A stretch of 64,000 nt of DNA from Silene conica (taxonomy: Eukaryota; Streptophyta; Magnoliopsida; Caryophyllales; Caryophyllaceae): assembly GCA_029255685.2 (NCBI GenBank), contig CM055319.2, positions 9,596,747-9,660,746 on the forward strand. Direction: 5' to 3'. The stretch's first letter is position 1. Every line of letters begins with the position of its first letter. A model generated the notes under the pieces. That model was not told the origin of the DNA. It worked only from the letters and a program-made list of their open reading frames with translations, and ran no database searches. Made by a program: the position numbers and the translations under genes. Positions 45,296 to 55,100 of this stretch are shown piece by piece.

Positions 45296-46867
45296 ATGAA
45301 GAGATTGGAACGTTCATGGATGTATGATGGAGGGTTATTAGATAATAAGAAGAGACGTTCTAATGCTAGGTTTATAGAGGGTGTTGCCGAGTTTATTGAG
45401 TTTGCTAAGCAACAAGAGGAGTATGACTCGTTAGAAAATAAACTTAGGTGTCCTTGTAGCAAATGTCGAAATATGAAATACCTATATGTCATTGAGGTAC
45501 AAGAACATCTCTATACAAATGGGTTTCGTCCAAATTATTATAATTGGATTTCTCATGGAGAAGCCTATTCCCCAATCCACGAACAACCTCACATCGAACA
45601 TGTTGACGAAAACCCATATAGAGATATGGTTGTTGATGCGTTGGAGTTTAATGTAGTCAATAATGACGATGACCGTGTAGCCTTGAATGAAGAGCAACCT
45701 CCAAATCCCCAAGCAAAGGCTTTTTTTGACATGTTAAAAGCTGCGGAACAACCTTTATACGAAGGGAGCAGAATGTCATTATTACAAGCCGCCTCTAGGA
45801 TAGTAACCTTGAAGTGTGAGTATAATATGCCATTTCCTGCCGTTGATGGTATTGCTTCTTTCCTTGAGGATGCTATCCCCGAAGATAACGTCATGACTCG
45901 AAGTTTCTACAACACCAAAAAAGTAGTTAAAGGTCTTCAGTTACCACATCAAAAGATCGATGCTTGTCCCGAAGGATGTATGTTGTTTTGGAAAGATGAT
46001 GCGTTACTTGACAAGTGCAGAAAATGTGGAGGAGATAGATTTCAGACAAGCGATGGAGATGTTGTTTTCAAAACAAAAAAAGGCAACAAGAGTGGTAATA
46101 GGGGTCAAAAGTGTAAGAAACCAATAGCAGAAAACCAATTAATTTACCTTCCTCTTACCCCTAGACTTCAAAGAATTTATTCTACCAAAAAACTTGCCGA
46201 ACAAATGACATGGCACAAAGAAAATCCACGTACTCCTGGGAAGATGTGTCATCCAAGTGACGGGGAAGAATGGAAACGATTTGATCAAATCTATCCTGAA
46301 TTTGCCGAGGAACCCCGGAATGTGCGACTTGGCTTGTGTACGGATGGATTTAGTCCTTTTACCCAATTTGGCAAGAATTACTCTTGTTGGCCCGTAATGG
46401 TCACACCATACAACTTACCGCCTTGGTTATGTATGAAAAGAGAATTCATTTTCTTGTCTCTCATTATTCCCGGTCCTAAAAATCCGAAAGGCCATTTGGA
46501 TGTTTATTTACAACCATTAGTGGAAGAATTGAGACAATTGTGGGAAGTTGGGGTGGAAACATATGATGTTTTCAGAAAGCAGAATTTTCAACTAAGAGCT
46601 TCACTTTTATGGACAATAAACGATTTTCCCGCATATGGTATGCTATCTGGCTGGGCTACTGCGGGACAAAAAGCATGTCCTCGTTGCATGGGTGAAAGTA
46701 AAGCTTTTTGGCTTCCGAATTCCAAGAAAATTAGTTGGTTTGATTGTCATAGATGCTTTTTACCACTAAATCATTCTCTTAGGAGAAACAAGAAAGCTTT
46801 CAAAAAAGGGAAAGAGGTACTTGATGATGCCCCGGATCATCTTCCGGGTGATGAGGTATGGGAGTAA
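45296..46867 (+). CDS. CACTA TPase (Transposase_21-type), C-terminal half missing
   Basis: 523 codons. The N-terminus matches the transposase-associated domain (RSWMYDGGLLDNKKRR..FIEGVAEFIEFA, then CPCSKCRNMKYL, a Cys-rich motif). Residues ~160-520 match the Transposase_21 region (EGSRMSLLQA, CPEGCMLFWKDD, CRKCGGDRF, LTPRLQRIYSTKKLAEQMTWH, CTDGFSPF, WPVMVTPYNLPPWLC, GWATAGQKACPRCMG, CHRCFLPLNHSLRR). It then stops at WE, while typical TPases continue for several hundred residues. The product normally binds and cuts the element ends in the nucleus. The frame is otherwise intact. It ends overlapping the next acidic ORF. Confidence 0.9.
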   Translation: MKRLERSWMYDGGLLDNKKRRSNARFIEGVAEFIEFAKQQEEYDSLENKLRCPCSKCRNMKYLYVIEVQEHLYTNGFRPNYYNWISHGEAYSPIHEQPHIEHVDENPYRDMVVDALEFNVVNNDDDRVALNEEQPPNPQAKAFFDMLKAAEQPLYEGSRMSLLQAASRIVTLKCEYNMPFPAVDGIASFLEDAIPEDNVMTRSFYNTKKVVKGLQLPHQKIDACPEGCMLFWKDDALLDKCRKCGGDRFQTSDGDVVFKTKKGNKSGNRGQKCKKPIAENQLIYLPLTPRLQRIYSTKKLAEQMTWHKENPRTPGKMCHPSDGEEWKRFDQIYPEFAEEPRNVRLGLCTDGFSPFTQFGKNYSCWPVMVTPYNLPPWLCMKREFIFLSLIIPGPKNPKGHLDVYLQPLVEELRQLWEVGVETYDVFRKQNFQLRASLLWTINDFPAYGMLSGWATAGQKACPRCMGESKAFWLPNSKKISWFDCHRCFLPLNHSLRRNKKAFKKGKEVLDDAPDHLPGDEVWE

Positions 46868-47121
46868 CAAATGGGACAATTTTGTCTCCAACAGACGAAG
46901 TCATTCATGATAATGAAGATGAAGATGATGATGAGTTGGCAGAGGAGGAGGATAATGAGACTATGAATATTGAGTTGGAAGAAGGATGGGAGGAAGTTGA
47001 AGAAGTAGTGAGAGTGCATGATGATGACGATGTTGGTGATGATGATGACAATGAGGATGAGGATGAGGATGTTGGTGATGATGATGATGAAGATCTAGAA
47101 GAGGATGAGGATGATGATTAG
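46858..47121 (+). CDS. Short, extremely acidic ORF (possible TPase C-terminal tail)
   Basis: 87 codons, overlapping the end of the TPase ORF in another frame. After VTNGTILSPTDEV the product is almost only Asp, Glu and a few Val/Gly (long DDDE runs). Many CACTA TPases end in an acidic tail, so this may be the remaining C-terminus after an internal deletion and frame change. No separate function is claimed. The minus-strand His-rich ORF over the same bases is a shadow. Confidence 0.45.
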   Translation: MGVTNGTILSPTDEVIHDNEDEDDDELAEEEDNETMNIELEEGWEEVEEVVRVHDDDDVGDDDDNEDEDEDVGDDDDEDLEEDEDDD

Positions 47122-47218
47122 TTTGGTATATAATAGTTGTACAATTTAAATTCATGCTTGATATGTTTATTTGATGTTTTTTCTTCTCCTACTAATATTT
47201 TCATTTATGTGATTGTAG

Positions 47219-48800
47219 ATGGCAGGAGGTCGAGGTAGAGTGCGAGGCGGTGGCAGTAATCGTGCTAATATTTCATCCGTGCAAGAAGAAGAGGAACCAG
47301 TAGAAGAAGAGGTACAGATTGAGCCTCAAGTGGATGAGGACTCGGACGATGGTATACCGATTCAGTACACCCAGGATAACCGGATTATACTTGATCCGGC
47401 GGGACTATGGTAAGTGTTGTTGTTTATTATATGTGTATTATTCAATTTTTAAAGTAATAAAATGATTTGTTTTAATTAACAATTTCTGTTACAGGTTTAG
47501 ACATCAGACTCCTCGTCGAGGGGTCGTTGCTAGCACAAAGGAGAACTTGTTAGGTCCTGTGCCTACTTCTTGGGGGAAAGCTAGCAAGGCTCAAAAAGAA
47601 GCTTGGTTCAATGTGTATCGGGTAATTGCATTAATTATAGTTAGTTGTTTTTTAACTCATTAAGCTAACTACTAATTAAATTAACTGTTTTTTTTTTTTT
47701 GTAGCAATCTTTCTATTGGGCTCCTGAACATGAACAATCCGTCCTTGAAAGATACCATGAAGTTGGTAAAGCAAGATATAGAGACTATATCTACAAGATT
47801 ATTAAAAGAAAGAAGGAACCGAATCATCTAAAAGGTACATGTAATATATAAGTTTTGTCACTTGTAAATACAAGAATTAATGAAAATATCTTAATACTAC
47901 TAACATACTTTTTAATTGTAGGTGAGAAATATCAAGATCTCCTAAAGCAACGCGAGACTCCCGAGTTCCAAGCCGTGTCCGCTCAAAAGAAGATCAACAA
48001 GAGAGGAGGGAAGAAAGATGCGGAGGCCGAGCCTACCCATCACGGGGGATCACGATCATTTTTTACGCGTATTTTTAGTGTAAGTCTTGAATACTTCTTT
48101 TTTGAATAAATATACTATACTTCTTATATTAACAATTTTCCCTATTTAGGGAGGGAAGAAGAAGAAGGATAGCAGCAACAACGACGACGGCGGCAACAAA
48201 GACGGCGGCAAGAAGCCGATGATGACGATGCCCGAACTTTTCCTTGACACGCATTCCAAGGTCAACGAAAAGACGCAAAGAAGAATATGGATTAAGGCGA
48301 AGGACAAAGAGTTATATGTAAGATAGTTTCTCTCAACTAATGATGTTTTTTTGTTACCTTCGTCAATGATTGTTTTTGCTTAACTAATAATACTTTTCTT
48401 AATGTTATAGGGGAAATATGAGGCAGAGAAAGAGGCCCACCCTGAGCGGGATGATAATGAAATTTGGTTCAAATTGGTGGATGGTTACAAGAAGGGTATG
48501 GTATATGGGGCCGGACAAGCTCATGGGGTGTTTTACAAGGAACCGGCTAGAAGGTCCTCATATGAGCCGCGCGAAACCTACGAGCCGTCTCTTGTAAGTA
48601 AATTGCAATCACAACTTGACCGAGAAAGAGCGGAAAGAGATGAGGAAATGCGGTTGATGAAAGAACGTCTTAAGGCCATGGAGACGTATTTCTACTCTTG
48701 CAACCCCGGTTCCCAGCCATTTAATGAAGATCCTAATGATCCAAGAGGAAAGGAAGGAGACGGTAGTGGAGCTAGCATGGGATTTCAAGCAGTTAATTAG
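47219..48800 (+). CDS. TNPA-like second CACTA protein (Transposase_24-type), spliced
   Basis: Six exons with good splice sites and matching phases: 47219-47409, 47495-47621, 47705-47834, 47922-48079, 48150-48317, 48411-48800 (about 387 aa). N-terminus Gly/Arg-rich (MAGGRGRVRGGGSN) and then acidic; middle WFRHQTPRRGV, SKAQKEAWFNVY, YRDYIYKIIKRK, SAQKKINKRGGKKDAEAEPT, matching the plant transposase Ptta/En/Spm (Transposase_24) family; a lysine-rich, low-complexity segment (KKKKDSSNNDDGGNKDGGKK); and a C-terminal coiled coil (LVSKLQSQLDRERAERDEEM). It presumably binds the subterminal repeats. The reading frame is intact across all exons. Confidence 0.82.
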
Positions 48801-49029
48801 TTTAGTAACCTAGGAAAAATTGTCGAACGTGGAGATTTATTAGTTTAGTTAACGTGTTCATGTAATTTGATAACAGTTCTCTTTTTTTATAAAAGGAGAT
48901 TTGGTTGTTGATTCAAAAGGTGTTCGTCACCAATTGCTGGTTACTTTCTGGTTGCAGGTGTACTGATATTATTTCGTATTGGATTTGGCAAAAACGAAAT
49001 AATGATTTTCATGAAAAATGCTCAGGAAT

Positions 49030-49399
49030 TTTGGCGACTGAAATGAAGTAATGGCGACTGAAATCAGTCGCCAAAACAGAGCACAAGAAACCAAAGCCCC
49101 TGGAAAGTCAGGAGCATTGGCGACTGAACAGGGGAATTGGCGACTGAAGTCCGTCGCCAATTTGGCGACTGCTTCATTTCTGTCGCCAATTTGGCGACTG
49201 CCCTGTCTGTCGCCAAATTGTGTCTTTGGCGACTACGCTGTCTGTCGCCAAATTTGGCGACGGATTTCAGTCGCCCGAGTTTTTTTGGCGACAAAAGTCA
49301 GCGACAACAGTTTGGCGACTGTTGTCCGTCGCCAATAGGTGTTTTGCGACTGATTTCAGTCGCCAATCTTTGTCGCCCGATTGTGTTTTCGTTGTAGTG
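49030..49399. repeat. Right subterminal repeats and terminus of the CACTA
   Basis: Dense GGCGACTG, CAGTCGCC and CTGTCGCCAA words in both orientations, ending TTGTCGCCCGATTGTG and the inverted CACTA end. Several long ORFs (49051-49338, 49137-49397, 49064-49294) exist only because the repeat lacks stops in some frames and are not genes. Confidence 0.85.
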
Positions 49400-50953
49400 T
49401 ATGGCAAAATCATTGTGACCCTTGGCTTTCATGATCTCAACCATAACTGATTGTAGTGTCAAGAAGATGTTGTTTAATTTTGTTGGACTGTAATCGATGA
49501 AGGCTTGCATCACACTGTTCACTAGCTCGTCCACTGTTTTTGATGCTTTCCTTGATTGTAAAGACTGTAATGCCCTGAAATAGCCTAGGTTATTGCAGTT
49601 CAAATCTGGTGAGTTTGGGGGTTGAAATATCAGCTCTATATTGAACTTGTTGAAGATGCATTCCTTGGTGACTTGTCTTGTTATTGAATCAATAGCTTTG
49701 GTTTCCAAAGTTCCCCTTGGTCTGTTTACGCTTGCTCTTGCTGCTGGTACCTCCCTTGTAAAGGGGAACATGCCTATTTTACCGTCGAATAAAAGTTCGC
49801 CATTTTCTGAGTATATTGGCCTGCTCACAGCACACATGAACATTACCTTTGTAATGTACCTCTTCGACTAACAGCTTCTGTATGGTAACTCTTCCCCATC
49901 GACTACGTAAAACTTATGACCGTCGTATTGGATGAAAAACCATTTTTCATCCATGTGGATGACATTGCTCATCTCTGCAAACTTGATTTTTGTTTCTGGA
50001 ATTGCGTTTAAATCCAGAAAATCTTGAATAGCCTGCTCCACTTGTAAGCACATCAGTGTATGCTTCAACCGTTTCACTTTCGTCGCGTCTTTGAGTTGAG
50101 GATGTAATGGGCTTGAGTGGGGCTTGAGTAACCCTTGAGTTACCCACTTGTGAACCGTGCCCAATGAAACTCCGGTATTCTCTGCCACTCTTTCCATAGT
50201 ATCGCGCTTTTCCCATTCAAGCGATTTAATGAATTCGAGATCAGGTAGTACACGTTTTTTGTTTGTGTTTCCCATTTGACCACTTCTAACATCTAACCCT
50301 TCACCAATATTTCTGGGTTTCTTTGCTAATTTCCAGATTCTGCCTATCACTTGTCGGTCTACACCAAACGTTTCCACCGCTTCCTTCAACATTCCGTGAG
50401 TTAGCTGCCCATTGTTGGACTTGCTTAGAAGAAACACTGCGACTTCCTGTCGTTTCTGCTCCGTTAAGCATTTGTAATTCATCTGATATTCTGTTTTTAA
50501 AGATCTGTAATTTTTGGAAGGAAATCTGTAATTTATGTGTTTTTTTTGGAGAATGAACTGTAATTTCTGAAGTTGAAACTGTAATTTTTGTGGACAATGT
50601 AATTTTTGATAAGGAGTATGGGTTATAAAGGGGCTGGGAAAATGTTTTTTTTGGGGTGGACAGGCGGACAACTACCTGAGAAGATGTTTTTAGGAGGGAA
50701 ATAAGGTGGGAAATGTAGTGGGTAATGGGGTGTTTTTGAATAGTTGAAAAAAGGTGGGAAACTCTTTTAATTACATGAATAGTAATTCTGGCAACCTTTT
50801 TAAGCAATTGTGATTAACAACTAAACAGCCTAGATATTATCCCTAATAAAGCTATTTTTCTTACAACTTGGTGTAACTTTTATAATTGTTTAATGTTGCC
50901 TTAATTGTTGTGCATAATCCTTGTATATTACATGGATATGAATGGAGGGAGTA

Positions 50954-52186
50954 TAAAATATATATTTTATTAAATTTAAATGCCGTGTCCCGTATCCCGT
51001 GTCCTATATTTCATGGCATACCGTGTCCCGTGTCCGTATCCGTGTCCGTTTTGGTGCTAGCTAGAATAGCATTATGTTTTTTCTTCAATGAGAATTTGTA
51101 GGTCTCTAAATACGTCCTTGTTTTAGAATTAATAAGACAGTGTCTTTTGGTGAGGAGAAACGGATAAAAAGCTAACGCACGCACTCTGTTGTATAGTTGT
51201 TCTGGATAATAAGCCCCTCATTCATTATTTGTACCTGTCTTTGGATTAATTTCTGATTCTGTTGCCTCATTCAATTCAAGTATGGTATTAATTTCTCTCT
51301 TCTCCTTTTTTTTTTCAACTTCCATTTCCCCTTTATCTATGTTTATGCATTTTAATTGTTTCAAATTTGCAACTTTCTAACTGTTATTCATTCATGTTTA
51401 ACCGTTTGGGGCCTATTTGCTACTTTCCCAGATGTTTAAATGATTACTTGTTTGCTTTTAGTTAATTAGATTGACCTTAATGACGACTGGAGTTGCTTGT
51501 AGTGTGTTAATTTAGTCTCTATGAGAAATCTGATGCATAATTAGGCCCGTTTAGGCAGTAGGACTAAAATTAGTTGATGCCATTAGGCCTGAGGGTGACT
51601 TAATTAGTAGCTTGAAAGGTAATTAGTTAGTCCTGAAACTCCGACTCTGCATTTTGAGCATCTCAAAAGCAACAGTAAGGCTTGAGGAGTTGAGGGTGAC
51701 TTATTTGTAAACCGTCTAACAGTCCTCCTGACACCTTAGGCCGCATTTCATCATCTTGTCAACTTTTGTGGTTCTGGGTTTTAGGTTATCCTTAGTTTCA
51801 AGTTTGAACCCTCTTTTATATGTTCCACAAAACTTGTTACAGAATCTGTCAAATGGTCTAGTTTTTTCGCATTTTAGGGCAAATTTTCCTCCATAGCTCC
51901 ATTGTCCACAACTCCGTCTGTGCCACCCAAAGTGCAAATTCCTAATATTCTATCGAGGATTTGAGATTCTTTGTTTTTTTTTTTATCAAGAGAGCATTGA
52001 TTGACAGTTTTACAGTCAAACCCTGAAAATTAGTTCATCCACTCGTATAGTCGTATATCACATTTTTTGCAAAAAGAAAGACATAAAAAGCTGATATTAA
52101 GAATAATCAGGTTGAACTAAAAAGATCTCCTATCTGATTACCTCGTAGGGCACATACTGTATAATCAGCTAGGTGCTGCACGAGGA
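50954..52186 (+). promoter_or_regulatory. Upstream region of the TruA-family gene
   Basis: No coding gene seen. 50980-51050 has CGTGTCCCGTATCCCGTGTCC-type words. A T run at 51970-51980 followed by ATCAAGAGAGCATTG may be the tail of a small minus-strand retroposon, without clear ends. The promoter and 5' UTR of the downstream gene are expected between about 51200 and 52186. Confidence 0.35.
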
Positions 52187-55100
52187 ATGAGCTACACAGT
52201 GACGACGCCCTCATTGCCTCTCAACCTCAACTCTTCTCTCATTTCTCTGGTAATCTTTCTTTATTTGTCTACCTCTCCCTTGTCTCCAATGTATGCACTA
52301 AGTGACTAAAACATGTAGTAACACCGTACTAGTTGTCACATCAGAAAACAGATCTTGAAGGAGGTCAACCTCAGTTTCTAGAGCCTCCAAATCCATCCTT
52401 TAAATGGCGCCTTCTTATTGCTTATGATGGTACCCGTTATTCCGGTTAGTACCCCCTTCTGTTTACATTATGCTTTCAAATATATCATGTTATGGTATCA
52501 GTGTGGTGGTATTGTGCAAATTATTGTTTTTATTAGACAGTTAGTAATCAAGGATAATTCTGAATTCGATTGGAGAAACTATTCCATAGGGGTGTTTATG
52601 TGCAGATTTATTAAGTGGTTAGGACGTCAGAAGCAAAATTAGTGACTATATCTGTTATAAAAATTAAACAATAAAGAGAAAAGAATTCGTGGGCAAACTT
52701 ACGGAAAAATGGTGCTGTGCATCCTAACCTTAATCATATCCGCTTTTCACCTTTTGTTGTTAATATCACATAGCATATATATTGTTGTTAGTGGGAACAA
52801 TCCACGGTTAATGGTGATGGTGCTTAGCACCTTAACCTATTACTGAAGGGTTGGATCCCGAGTACCTAAGAGGGGGAGGGGGCGAATTAGGTACTGTTTA
52901 AAATTTTAACTATACTTAATTGATTTAAGCGAGTTAACTTGAATGATTCATCGAGTAAGACGCAACACCTTTTTAATATTGAGCTTTAAAGACGTATTGG
53001 TTAAACTTAAACAAGGCAACGGTAATTACTCGCTGACTTTCCAAATGTTGTGAGCAAGACAGTGTCGCAAACTGATATTTTGATTAAGAGAGAACGCGAT
53101 GAACAAACGATAAAGAAAGATTGAAGGGAAGAGGAAAGCTACGGTTGAACTGAATGTTACTAAATCGTCTTGCAAGTGAAGTAAAGCTACAATACGAAAC
53201 TAACAGTTCAGCAAAAAAGATAACGAAGAATAAAACTCAAAAACAAAACAACAAGAAGATTAACGCAGCGGTTTTTGAATTGGTTCGACCAACACTCTAA
53301 GGGCCTACGTCCAATCTTCTTTTATTGAATATTTAAGTAGTCTACTCCGAAAACTTAAAAACCCGTACAATAAAAGGGCCTACAACCTACTCCGGTTGCG
53401 ACACGAGTTCTTTAGACCACAATGTCTAAAACCTCAACTTACAAACTAGAATGAATTACAGGATCAGTTTTCTTTGGACTGATTCGTAAATGAATTGAGG
53501 AGGAACAACTTATTGATCAATCATAACTAGATAAGAAGCCATAACACGAAGACAACGGTTGAGCAGACTAGATTGTTACACTTGAAGACTTAGAATAATT
53601 TGCAAAACAATCAAAAGATTTGTTCTTTAAAGAGAGATTTTGCAAAAACCAGTTTTAATAGTGCTCCTTTTATAGGGAAGAAAAGAGTTAAAGCCATTTG
53701 GGTAAAATTCAACAAGTATTCTTTAGGTAGCTATTTTCCAATGGGTAATAGGAAGGATATGCTTTTCGATTTTTAAATTTTGTTTCTTCAGAAAATCTGA
53801 TGTTAAGAGTCATTAAATGCAAGATTAAAGTGGGTATGTCATCATCAACAAAATGTACACTAACAATTACTTTCATGCCTTTCTCACCAAGCTTAAGAAT
53901 CTTGAACATGCACAAACTACCATTCTAATCATCCCTCTTGTGAACTACTGAAGCCTGTATATGCCCCAATCATTATCCATTCTTATCATCAAACAAAAAC
54001 TCCAGAAATTATTACACTTACAAAAGAAAGAAGAGGAGAATACACTACAATAAGAAAGACACTTGTTACAAAAGAGTATTACAAGGAGCTCTATAGTGGG
54101 ATTATACATGGGTCTTGGAAATTACTCTCTATCACCAATCTCATATCATGTATCTCCTTATTGAACAAGAATTGGCAAGTGTCGGAAACATGTTGTATTG
54201 TAATCCTCATTTTCGAAAATGTTGCAGTAGTAGGAATCTCGTCGTGGCCTAAGAAGATGAAGTGTAGTACTAGGTCTTAAGAAACTTTTCGTCAAGACCT
54301 TGCTATCATACGATTTTTCTTTAGTTGATATGAATTTTACGCCCACAGTGGTCGGAAGTACTCTAGTTGCGGACAGCTTGTATTACTCAACTTTTAAAAT
54401 ATTTACCCAAAGAACTACCACCCAATCTTGTTAGGGTATGAACTAGAGAGGTTAATGTGTCTAGATATGATAGTCACCTTAATAGTTTACAATATTTTGA
54501 GTCTTTAAATGATAAAACAAAACCAGGATAAATGCTGAAAGTTTTAGAGAATTAAGTGACATATTTTGGCTTCGAAATAATAGTTGAGATTTATTAAGTG
54601 ACTCTTAAAGGTGTCTAAAAGATATGAGTTGATTAATTTATTTGTTTATTCATTCATTTTAAGTAAATTTTTTTTATCGAAAATAACCCAAACACCTATC
54701 TAGAATGGTAGGTGAATTCAGGCAAGGCACGACACTTGCATGAGCATGGCTTAATGGGAATTTATGAATGTATGTTAATAGAGATGTAATAAAATGTAGA
54801 ATTCAACTTTACTGAAGAACAATTTTAATTAATTAAGCTTTATTCAAGCTCTCGCTCATCTTCTTCAAATATTATTTGTAATATAATTGATGCTTTGAAA
54901 ATGAGGATTTGAAATATTTTTGAAATCATTTGGATGTTTTGAAAGATGACAATGTTTGAGAATGTTTTTTTGGATTACTATTGGATCTTTTGGGAATGTT
55001 TCCATTGAGATTTGATATTGGATTTTTGGGAATGTTTTTCGTTAGTTTTGAGATTGGATTTTCAGGAATGTTTTTCCTTGAGGTTTGAGCTTGTGAATTC

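Larger units (their letters stand above)
44361..49399 (+). mobile_element. CACTA (En/Spm-like) transposon with TPase-like and TNPA-like genes
   Basis: Starts CACTACAAGAAAAAC and ends GTTTTCGTTGTAGTG (inverted CACTACAACGAAAAC). TAT lies on both sides (44358-44360 and 49400-49402), the 3-bp duplication of CACTA elements. 5039 bp. Both ends carry dense subterminal GGCGACTG/CAGTCGCC repeats. It encodes a TPase-like ORF (45296-46867), a short acidic ORF and a spliced Transposase_24-type gene (47219-48800). It sits within the reading frame of the mariner-like transposase. The TPase is truncated, so the copy is likely non-autonomous for transposition. Confidence 0.93.
44205..50482 (-). pseudogene. 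Plant mariner-like (Tc1/mariner) transposase, interrupted by CACTA
   Basis: Reading minus: start taken at MNYKC (50482); a helix-turn-helix region (LTEQKRQEVAVFLLSKSNNG, VDRQVIGRIWKLAKK, and VSLGTVHKWVTQGL); the first catalytic Asp in IHMDEKWFFIQ; an in-frame TAG (49868) where Lys is usual before SKRYITKVMF; LLFDGKIGMFPFT; then a gap where the usual IQQDNA segment with the second catalytic Asp should be (deleted between about TKECIFNKF and NIELIFQ); the third motif PPNSPDLN; then the CACTA; and the end PHMKKGHLAHLGILP to the stop at 44205. So it is dead three ways: nonsense codon, deletion of the second Asp, and insertion. Family assignment is firm. Confidence 0.88.
40814..50951. mobile_element. 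Mariner-like element (MLE) with a nested CACTA element
   Basis: The termini are inverted repeats: left CTCCCTCCATTTTTATCCAT, right (complement) CTCCCTCCATTCATATCCAT, both continuing with similar GTAATA words. TA lies on both sides (40812-40813, 50952-50953), the target duplication of Tc1/mariner elements. Inside are a broken plant mariner transposase on the minus strand (44205-50482), an unrecognised ORF on the plus strand (41298-), two tandem-repeat tracts and a 5039-bp CACTA element. Without the CACTA the element would be about 5.1 kb, within the size range of plant mariner elements. It is dead because the transposase is broken. Confidence 0.75.

Noticed and set aside
46961-47155. His/Pro-rich minus-strand ORF
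   Set aside because: Antisense shadow of the acidic GAT/GAG-rich stretch.
49051-49397. Three ORFs of 76-95 codons in the CACTA right end
   Set aside because: They consist of translated GGCGACTG/CAGTCGCC repeats in different frames.
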